A DNA stretch of 11,468 bases from Betaproteobacteria bacterium (lineage in GTDB: Bacteria > Pseudomonadota > Gammaproteobacteria > Burkholderiales > SG8-39). Position 1 is the first letter of the stretch. Every line of letters starts with the position of its first letter. Where the stretch lies: positions 1-11,468 of the forward strand of contig DAHVFK010000070.1 of NCBI GenBank assembly GCA_027317055.1, written 5' to 3'. This document shows, piece after piece, positions 6,065-11,468 of the stretch. Below the pieces are notes generated by a model, which saw nothing but the letters and a program-made list of their open reading frames with translations, was not told the origin of the DNA and ran no database searches. Position numbers and translations under genes: made by a program.

Positions 6065-7855
6065 CTATAGTCGCAGGCCGCCGCTTCGAATTCGCTCGTA
6101 CAGGGTCGAGTCCAGCGGCACGAACCTGCCGGCCGCCGTGTCGTTGAAATAGATCTCATCGCGGGTCGCGTGGGGGTCATAGCCCTCGTGCGCCAGGTTG
6201 CGCCTGGCGTGCTTGAAGGTCCCGGTCGCCTCGAGCTCGCGCGTAAGGCGAAGGAACAGGGGGCGCGCGTACGCAGGCAGCCGCGCCGCCAAGTGCGCCC
6301 TTAGCTTCGCCAGGTCCGGCTCGGAATCCGAGACCACGGCAGCCATGCCGGCGCGGCCGTCGCTGCCGGGAACGACCACCCCGTACACGATCGCCTCGCG
6401 CACGCCCGGAAACTTGCAGATCGCCTCGGCCACCTCGGCCGTCGAGACGTTCTCGCCTTTCCACCGGAACGTGTCCCCGATCCGGTCGACAAAATAGAAC
6501 CAGCCGTCCTCGTCCCGGCGCATCAGGTCGCCGGTGCGAAACCAGGCGTCGCCCGCCTCGAACGCGTCGCGCAGCACCTTGCGCTCGCTGGCCTGCGCGC
6601 CGGTGTAGCCCTCGAAGCGCGCTCCCGGCCGCGACGGATCGGCGGCGATTCGGCCGACGGCTTCGCCAACCTCGTTGGGCCCGCAGCGGATGCAGCGACC
6701 GCTCTCGTCCCGGATCGGCTCGCCCTTTTCGACGTCGAAGCGCACCAGCGCGATCGGAAAGCGGTGAACCAGGAACGGCGGGATGCGCCCGATGGCCCCG
6801 GGCCTGACCTCGACGTTGTACAAAGACACGTTGCCCTCGGTCGCGGCGTAGAACTCCAGGATGCGCGGAATGCGGAAGCGCGCCTGGAACGCCTCCCACA
6901 CGTCCGGCCGCAGCCCGTTGCCGCAGCACAGCCTGACGCGATGCGCGGACTCGCTCGCGACGGGCTCGGTGTGCAGCAGGTAGCGGCACAACTCGCCGAT
7001 GTACTGGAACAGCGTGCAGTCCCAGCGAACGACCTCGTCCCAGAACCGGCTTGCCGTGAAGCCCTCGCGCACGACCACCGATCCGCCCCCGACCAGTACG
7101 GCTCCGGTCGCCACCACGCCGCCGACGCTGTGATACAGCGGCAGGCAGTTGTACATCCTGTCGTCCGGCCGCACTTGCATGATCCCAGCAAACCAATGCG
7201 CCCACTGCATCAGCCGGTAGTGGCTGATGTTTGCCGCCTTTGGCAGCCCGGTCGTTCCCGAAGTGTAGATGTATAGCGCCCGGTCCTCGAGCGTCGGCAG
7301 CGGGCACTCGGACTCATCGAGGCTTGTGCCCGAGAGGGGCTCGAGCTCCGGGTCGATTCGCGCGAAGCGCTCGTGGTCCGCGCCGTGGACCCACACCTTC
7401 GCGGCGTGCGCGGCGCCGTCGAGGCGCCCTACGAGCTCGCTATCCACGATGATGTGCTTCGGTGCGGCAAGCGCAATGCAATGCGCGAGCGATGGGCCCA
7501 CGAGCTGCGTGTTAAGCAGCGCCACCACTCCGCCCGCCCGGGTCACGCCAAGCCAGATCGCGAGGTACTCGGGCCGGTTCGGCATCAAGAGGCAGACCGC
7601 CTCGCCCCTGGCGAGGCCTTGTGCCAGCGCCCAGCGCGCGTAACGGTGGGCGCGTTCGGCGAGCGCGCAATAGCTCAGCTGTTCCCGTTCGGAAAGCAGC
7701 GCCGGCGACTCACCATGAGTCGCGGCGAGTTCGTCGATCACGACGGGCAGCGTGCGCCGCGGTTGGGCCGCGATCGGCGCCGTCAGTTCGAGCGCGCGCA
7801 GCCAGGCCTTGCTGGCCGACGGCGCGCCCGGCGCTTTCAGTCCTGCCCCGCTCAC
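6065..7855 (-). CDS. FATP/FadD-type acyl-CoA synthetase (adenylate-forming)
   Basis: A 596-residue ANL-superfamily enzyme of the very-long-chain/fatty-acid-transport-protein group. It starts with a GTG at 7853-7855 that overlaps the reductase stop (GTGA), indicating coupled translation. Visible motifs: ATP loop YTSGTTGLPKAA (197-208), FYAATEGN (335-342), FRTGDL (439-444), the FATP signature DRIGDTFRWKGENVST (457-472), and C-terminal TGTFKHARR with the catalytic Lys548. Family members adenylate a fatty or aryl acid and form the CoA thioester; FATP types often act on long chains at the membrane. It is the last gene of the four-gene operon. Context suggests it activates a dedicated acyl substrate rather than serving general beta-oxidation (inference). 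The N-terminal 30 residues are Ala-rich with no clear membrane helix. Confidence 0.9.
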   Translation of the reverse strand: MSGAGLKAPGAPSASKAWLRALELTAPIAAQPRRTLPVVIDELAATHGESPALLSEREQLSYCALAERAHRYARWALAQGLARGEAVCLLMPNRPEYLAIWLGVTRAGGVVALLNTQLVGPSLAHCIALAAPKHIIVDSELVGRLDGAAHAAKVWVHGADHERFARIDPELEPLSGTSLDESECPLPTLEDRALYIYTSGTTGLPKAANISHYRLMQWAHWFAGIMQVRPDDRMYNCLPLYHSVGGVVATGAVLVGGGSVVVREGFTASRFWDEVVRWDCTLFQYIGELCRYLLHTEPVASESAHRVRLCCGNGLRPDVWEAFQARFRIPRILEFYAATEGNVSLYNVEVRPGAIGRIPPFLVHRFPIALVRFDVEKGEPIRDESGRCIRCGPNEVGEAVGRIAADPSRPGARFEGYTGAQASERKVLRDAFEAGDAWFRTGDLMRRDEDGWFYFVDRIGDTFRWKGENVSTAEVAEAICKFPGVREAIVYGVVVPGSDGRAGMAAVVSDSEPDLAKLRAHLAARLPAYARPLFLRLTRELEATGTFKHARRNLAHEGYDPHATRDEIYFNDTAAGRFVPLDSTLYERIRSGGLRL

Positions 7856-8586
7856 GCGGTATTGCCGGCGTCGACCGTGAGCACGGTCCCTGTGATGCTC
7901 TTCGCCCCGTCGCCCAGAAGATACTCGACCGCGCTTGCCACGTCTTCGACCTCCGGCAGGTGGCGCAGCGCGCTGCGGCGCGCGATCTGCTCGAGTTGCG
8001 CGCCCGTCAGTCCGTGAGTCATCTCGGTGCGCACGAACCCCGGCGCCACCGCGTTCACGTTCACTCCCATGCGGCCGACCTCGCGCGCCAGCGAGCGCGT
8101 GAAGCCGATCAGCGAAGCCTTGGTCGCGCCGTAGGCCGCCAGGCCGCTGTACCCCGTGAACCCCATGATCGAGGCAATGTTCACCACTCGCCCCCCTCCC
8201 GAGGCGAGCATCGCGCGCACCACGTACTTGGTGAGAATCATCGGCGCGAGCGTATTCACCTGCACCTGCCGGGCGATCTGCGCGTCGGGCATGAGCGCGA
8301 GCGAGCCGTCGAACGCGATGCCGGCGTTGTTGACCAATCCGTAGAGCCCCGCGAACTCCTTCTTCAGCTCCCTGACTAGTCCTGGGATGCCCTCGATGTC
8401 GGACAGATCGAACGGGACGAAACGAAACGACCCGTGCTGCCTGCGCTCGGCCTCGTCGATCGCGGCCGAAAGCTGGTCGGTCGGCTTGCGCGAGATCACG
8501 ATGCTGCGGTAGCCCGCGCCGGCCAGCCGGCGCGCGATTCCGAGCCCGAGCCCGCGACTGCCGCCGGTCACGAGGACGTTAAGCAT
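7852..8586 (-). CDS. short-chain dehydrogenase/reductase, FabG-like
   Basis: A 244-residue classical SDR, close to the usual length of 3-oxoacyl-ACP reductase. The cofactor loop TGGSRGLG is at 7-14, NNAG at 86-89, and the catalytic tetrad is Asn111, Ser139, Tyr152 and Lys156 (YGATK at 152-156). APGFVRTEM (181-189) and the terminal SITGTVLTVDAGN block are typical of FabG-like members. Arg33 and Lys34 after the second beta strand favour NADPH. The probable reaction is NADPH-dependent reduction of a 3-oxoacyl thioester to the 3-hydroxyacyl form, possibly on the carrier protein of the same operon. It overlaps the ligase by 8 bases upstream and the synthetase by 4 bases downstream, so it belongs firmly to this operon. 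A sugar or steroid substrate cannot be excluded from sequence alone. Confidence 0.9.
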   Translation of the reverse strand: MLNVLVTGGSRGLGLGIARRLAGAGYRSIVISRKPTDQLSAAIDEAERRQHGSFRFVPFDLSDIEGIPGLVRELKKEFAGLYGLVNNAGIAFDGSLALMPDAQIARQVQVNTLAPMILTKYVVRAMLASGGGRVVNIASIMGFTGYSGLAAYGATKASLIGFTRSLAREVGRMGVNVNAVAPGFVRTEMTHGLTGAQLEQIARRSALRHLPEVEDVASAVEYLLGDGAKSITGTVLTVDAGNTA

Positions 8587-9973
8587 TTCGCCGCGCGATC
8601 TTGCCTGCGGGGGTCACGGCGAGCGAGGGAACAAACTGCACCATCGCCGGCACCTTGTGCCGCGGAAGCGTATCGCGGCAAAGCTGGAGGATTTCCTGCT
8701 TGAGCTGCGCTGCGTTCGCGTCTCTCGCGTCGGCGCCTTCCGCGAGCACGACTTCCGCGACCACGATCGCGCCCGTGATCGGGTTCTTTCTCGCACGCAC
8801 CAGCGACTTTCGCACCGCGGGATGCGAGTCGATGACCGCCTCGACTTCCTCGGGATGGATCTTCTGGCCGCCTACGTTGATCACCCCGTCCTTGCGGCCG
8901 GCGAAGAAATAGCGCTCGCCCTGCAGCTCGACCAGGTCGCGGGTATCGACGAAGCCGTCCGAGCCCGCCAGCGTCTCGGTGCCGAGATAGCGCTCCGCGA
9001 TCCGCGGCGAGCGGATGCGCAGCGTGCCATCCTCCACCTTGAGCTCCACCTCGGCGCCCTCGCGCCCGATCAGGCTCGCCGGGAAGCCCGCCAGGCCGTC
9101 CGGGATCTCGAACGCCACCCCCGCCTCGGTCGAGGCGAACGCGTGCACCACCGGCACCCCGGGGAACGCCGCGCGCAGCCGGTCGAGGATCGCCTGGTCC
9201 GCCGTCTCGCCCGAGAGCCTCACGTAGCGCGGCGCGAGGCCGTGAAAGGACCCCCCGGTCAGCGCGAGCCACCAGTGGGTCGGCGTGCCGAGCAGGTGGC
9301 TGACGCCGCGCGCGGCGGCGCGCGCGAGGAATTCGCCGGTCGCGTCCCCCGCCTGGGACAGGACTAGCGAGCCGCCGCCCAGCAAGGCGCGCAGCAGGAT
9401 CTGCAGTCCCCCGTAGCGGCGGATGTCGTAGAACGTGCTCCAGAGCGGCGGGTCCGCCGGCACCGCGGCGGGCTTGATCGGCCCGGTCAGCGTCGCCAGC
9501 GTGTGCTGCACCAGCTTGGGCGCGCCGGTCGTGCCCGAGGTGAGAAGGATCCACTCGGTGGGGAGCGATCCGGCGCGCTCGACCGCGACCGGCTTCAGTT
9601 CCGGCGTGCAGGAGGCGAAGACCTGCACGGCCGGCGTCCCCTCCTCCGACGCGTCGCGATCCGACACGATTGCATCGACCTCGGCGAGCGCCATCACCCC
9701 GGGAACGTGCGCGGCCTGCAGATCCGGAGGGCACAGGACGATGCGCCGCGCCACCCCGTCCAGCTCGATCATCGCCAGCGCCGCGCTAAGCTGGTCCTTC
9801 ATCGCGAGCAGGACGGAGCGCCCGCGAAATGCCTCCAGCCGTCCGCCCAGGGCGGATTTGCGAGCGAGCTCTGCCAGCGCCACGCCGCGCTCCGCCCCCC
9901 ACAGATGGCGGCCGGAGAGCGGTCCCGCGCCGCTCAGCCGAGCCCAGAGCGTTGCGCCCTCATTTGGCTGCAT
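8579..9973 (-). CDS. compact adenylate-forming acyl ligase (ANL superfamily), likely ACP-loading
   Basis: A 464-residue AMP-forming ligase, shorter than FadD (about 550-600) because the N-terminal subdomain is trimmed. Motifs: ATP loop LLTSGTTGAPKL (143-154), FASTEAG (279-285), a divergent A7 region reading DTRDL (343-347) where YRTGD is usual but with the Asp kept, GRKDGVINVGGQKIHPEEVE (359-378), and the A10 Lys458 in TPAGKIARR. Enzymes with this layout activate an acid as the acyl-AMP and pass it to CoA or to a carrier protein. The start codon lies inside the end of the carrier protein gene (14-base overlap), so the carrier protein is the natural acceptor (inference, by analogy with DltA/DltC-like pairs). 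The ATG at 9971-9973 is the only good start. The substrate acid is not predictable. Confidence 0.87.
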   Translation of the reverse strand: MQPNEGATLWARLSGAGPLSGRHLWGAERGVALAELARKSALGGRLEAFRGRSVLLAMKDQLSAALAMIELDGVARRIVLCPPDLQAAHVPGVMALAEVDAIVSDRDASEEGTPAVQVFASCTPELKPVAVERAGSLPTEWILLTSGTTGAPKLVQHTLATLTGPIKPAAVPADPPLWSTFYDIRRYGGLQILLRALLGGGSLVLSQAGDATGEFLARAAARGVSHLLGTPTHWWLALTGGSFHGLAPRYVRLSGETADQAILDRLRAAFPGVPVVHAFASTEAGVAFEIPDGLAGFPASLIGREGAEVELKVEDGTLRIRSPRIAERYLGTETLAGSDGFVDTRDLVELQGERYFFAGRKDGVINVGGQKIHPEEVEAVIDSHPAVRKSLVRARKNPITGAIVVAEVVLAEGADARDANAAQLKQEILQLCRDTLPRHKVPAMVQFVPSLAVTPAGKIARRNA

Positions 9974-10205
9974 CTTCGTAGAACTTGACGAACTCGCCCA
10001 CGGTCACCGGAATCGCCGACTCCTCCGCGGTGCTGAACGGATCGACGCCGAGCGCATCTTCCAGTCGCGACACGAGGATCGCGAAGCACAGCGAATCCAG
10101 GCCGGTATCGAGCAGCGCGAGCCCGTCGTTCAAGGGCGCGAGCTGCCTCTTCTGCTCCTTCGCGACCTGCGTGAACTGAGCCAGCACCGTTGTTCTTACG
10201 GACAT
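9960..10205 (-). CDS. acyl carrier protein
   Basis: A small carrier protein of 81 residues from the chosen ATG at 10203-10205, which has GGAG nine bases upstream. Two further in-frame ATGs (10209-10211, 10218-10220) would add 2 or 5 residues, giving up to 86. The phosphopantetheine site is clear: DTGLDSLCFAILVSRLEDALGVDPF, with Ser38 of the chosen start (Ser43 from the longest) in the GLDSL motif. Unlike housekeeping AcpP, the helix after the serine carries Cys-Phe and the protein is less acidic, so it looks like a dedicated carrier. It is the first gene of the operon with the ligase, reductase and acyl-CoA synthetase. It would need activation by a phosphopantetheinyl transferase encoded elsewhere. 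Confidence 0.87.
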   Translation of the reverse strand: MSVRTTVLAQFTQVAKEQKRQLAPLNDGLALLDTGLDSLCFAILVSRLEDALGVDPFSTAEESAIPVTVGEFVKFYEDAAK

Positions 10206-10214
10206 GCTCATGAT

Positions 10215-10218
10215 CTCC
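10215..10218 (-). promoter_or_regulatory. ribosome binding site deciding the ACP start
   Basis: GGAG on the minus strand is nine bases before the ATG at 10205 but only three before the one at 10211, and it lies inside the codons that would follow the ATG at 10220. The spacing favours the start at 10205. Confidence 0.5.
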
Positions 10219-10378
10219 ATTTATTCGCCAGCGCTCAGACAAGTCGCGCTGCCCGATTGGTCAAATTCTACAGTGGGGTCTGGCATCTCGTCCCCGCGGG
10301 CGAACCCGTCACACAGGTTTTCACCTTCATCCGAGCGCGAGATCGCCGCATCGCCGCCGCCGCACGACATGTCAATGA

Positions 10379-10407
10379 TTGCAAAAGGCAAATATGACGC
10401 CGATAAT
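10379..10407 (+). promoter_or_regulatory. candidate sigma-70 promoter for the PKD lipoprotein gene
   Basis: TTGCAA (10379-10384), exactly 17 bases, then GATAAT (10402-10407). Matches are 4/6 and 5/6 with ideal spacing, in the most AT-rich part of the gap. The predicted leader is about 86 bases before the ATG at 10500. Confidence 0.5.
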
Positions 10408-10499
10408 GAATTTTGCGTCAATGGTCTTGGCTCCCCCGGCGACTTACGGGACGAAGTCGAGCGTCGAACGACACGTCGGGCTAATGAGGATGCGAACTC

Positions 10500-11468
10500 A
10501 TGTCGCGCAGCAGGGGGTTTTCGGACGGACAACAATTCCTCAGGGTCCTCGTAGGGGTAACGGCCGCGAGTCTCATTCTCGCCAGTTGCGGATCCGGCGG
10601 ATCCGGCGGATCCGGCGGCACTGGCGGAGATTCAGCGAACTTGCCCACCGCCCCGACCATTTCATTCCCAATAAGCTGCACCGCGTCGAGCGGCGGACTC
10701 TCGTTGTACGCCGGCGCGCTTCGCACCTCCGGCGTAGCGCCGCTGGCGGTATTCTTCGACGCTACCGGCACCACGAGCGCGAGGACGTCCAAGCCCTTCA
10801 CCGACATTCATTACACCTGGGATTTCGGCGACACGGGGAGTTCGGGGACCGGTAAGTGGGCCTCCGGCTCCAATCTCAACAACAACAGCAAGAACACCGC
10901 GACCGGCGCTGTCGCCGCGCACGTGTATCGCCTCCCGGACGGCGCCGGCGACACCGCACGCACCGTCACCGTGACGGCCTTCGACGGCTTGAGTACAACG
11001 TCGTGCCAGATGCTGGTGACGGTGTACGACCCTTCCGGCTCGAACGGTTACGCAGCATCGAACACGACATGCGTCTCTTCGAGCGGCACGCCCGTCGCCG
11101 GCCCCGGCGGCTGCCCGTCCGGCGCCGCGGTAGCGAATCAGTCCAACTACGCCACGGCGCTATCGAGCTATCTGCGAAGCGGCAAGCGAGTCCTTTTCAA
11201 GTGCGGCGACACCTTCACCGGGGATAACGCGGTTATCGCGGGGAGCGTGTCCAACTTCAGCATCGGGGCCTACGGCGGTTGCGAGGGGACGACCGGCAGC
11301 AGGCCGATCTTTCAGGCCACGGGGTCGAGCTCGTTGGTCTACTTCACGTATGGCAACAGTGCCACGAGCGATGGACGCATTTCGGACATCGACTGCGAGG
11401 GCAATGGTTTTGCACCTGACGGGTGCATCAACTCGCAACTGAGCGGCAGCAACAGTAACGTCCTCTAC
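10500..11468 (+). CDS. PKD-domain lipoprotein with probable right-handed beta-helix (C-terminus outside window)
   Basis: 323 codons, open to the right edge. The start is the ATG at 10500 with GAGGA nine bases upstream. Residues 1-30 are a lipoprotein signal: basic MSRSR, a hydrophobic core, then a LASC lipobox with lipidated Cys30. Cys30 is followed by three Gly-Ser-Gly triplets, a flexible tether. Residues about 79-177 form a PKD (immunoglobulin-like) domain with YTWDFGD at 105-111, an AHVY turn, and VTVTAFD. From about 205 on, SGKRVLFKCGDTFTG...SIGAYGG...RPIF is characteristic of the first coils of secreted right-handed parallel beta-helix proteins, which often bind or cleave polysaccharides. 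Many Cys (about ten after Cys30) may form disulfides. It sits divergent from the carrier-protein operon. Enzymatic activity cannot be judged because the catalytic part lies outside the window. Confidence 0.85.
   Translation, partial: MSRSRGFSDGQQFLRVLVGVTAASLILASCGSGGSGGSGGTGGDSANLPTAPTISFPISCTASSGGLSLYAGALRTSGVAPLAVFFDATGTTSARTSKPFTDIHYTWDFGDTGSSGTGKWASGSNLNNNSKNTATGAVAAHVYRLPDGAGDTARTVTVTAFDGLSTTSCQMLVTVYDPSGSNGYAASNTTCVSSSGTPVAGPGGCPSGAAVANQSNYATALSSYLRSGKRVLFKCGDTFTGDNAVIAGSVSNFSIGAYGGCEGTTGSRPIFQATGSSSLVYFTYGNSATSDGRISDIDCEGNGFAPDGCINSQLSGSNSNVLY
10590..10616 (+). repeat. three perfect 9-base tandem repeats encoding the lipoprotein Gly-Ser tether
   Basis: GGATCCGGC occurs three times in a row, in frame, directly after the lipobox Cys codon, followed by a degenerate GGC-ACT-GGC-GGA stretch. 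It encodes (Gly-Ser-Gly)3. Exact 9-base units allow slippage that would change the tether length by three residues without a frameshift. Confidence 0.85.

Larger units (their letters stand above)
10206..10499. other. divergent intergenic region between the ACP operon and the PKD lipoprotein
   Basis: A 294-base gap without a supported gene. It is visibly richer in A and T around 10371-10421 than the neighbouring coding DNA. It holds the plus-strand promoter candidate at 10379-10407. On the minus strand, TTGACG (10416-10421) with CATATT (10391-10396) is a weak, 19-base-spaced candidate for the ACP operon. A minus-strand open frame covering 10221-10535 has no recognisable protein features and runs into the lipoprotein gene, so it is not annotated. 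Confidence 0.5.

Noticed and set aside
5149..6180. A 344-codon upstream extension of the asnB reading frame, antisense to the acetyltransferase
   Set aside because: The MCGIAGI start is obligatory for the Cys nucleophile, and the extension has no recognisable domain. GC-rich coding DNA often leaves the opposite frame open.
8568..9734. A 388-codon minus-strand frame overlapping the ligase in another phase
   Set aside because: Gly/Ala/Arg-rich translation with no motifs; the ligase frame carries all ANL motifs.
5146..10220. Exosortase/PEP-CTERM exopolysaccharide locus
   Set aside because: An AsnB amidotransferase, an ACP and an acyl ligase occur in such loci, but there is no exosortase, no PEP-CTERM protein and no pyridoxal decarboxylase here, and the ligase length does not fit.
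10221..10535. A 104-codon minus-strand frame in the gap upstream of the ACP
   Set aside because: No domain, no good ribosome site, overlaps the start of the lipoprotein gene and the promoter candidate.

Overview
The window is GC-rich and gene-dense, with short or overlapping gene junctions. The protein families and their wording suggest a proteobacterium, most likely a betaproteobacterium (Burkholderiales or Nitrosomonadales type). This is an inference from style and content, since there is no rRNA or other marker. I see twelve protein genes (two cut by the window edges), no RNA genes, no transposons and no CRISPR.

Left part (1-2798) is metabolic. On the minus strand lie an HSL-type alpha/beta hydrolase, a membrane-anchored cupin and the N-terminus of an O-acetylhomoserine sulfhydrylase (cut by the left edge). 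A class IV (branched-chain type) aminotransferase runs on the plus strand, divergent from the hydrolase.

Middle part (2795-6051): a two-gene minus-strand unit holds a 664-residue AsnB-type glutamine amidotransferase followed 11 bases later by a small VanZ-like membrane protein. Divergent from it is a short hexapeptide-repeat (CysE-like) O-acetyltransferase. The 288-base gap between them carries a perfect 26-base GC palindrome.

Right part (6065-10205): a tightly overlapping minus-strand operon reads acyl carrier protein, compact adenylate-forming ligase, FabG-like short-chain reductase and FATP/FadD-like acyl-CoA synthetase. Overlaps are 14, 8 and 4 bases. Divergent from it is a lipoprotein with a Gly/Ser tether, a PKD domain and the start of what looks like a right-handed beta-helix. 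It continues past the right edge.

Working model (inference): the ligase loads an acid onto the dedicated carrier protein, the reductase processes the bound or CoA-linked acyl group, and the FATP-like enzyme supplies or consumes an acyl-CoA. With an AsnB amidotransferase, an O-acetyltransferase and a secreted beta-helix lipoprotein next door, the region looks like an acyl/amide modification module for a cell-surface glycan or lipid. No glycosyltransferase, ketosynthase, phosphopantetheinyl transferase or acyl-transfer enzyme is visible, so the product cannot be read from the window.
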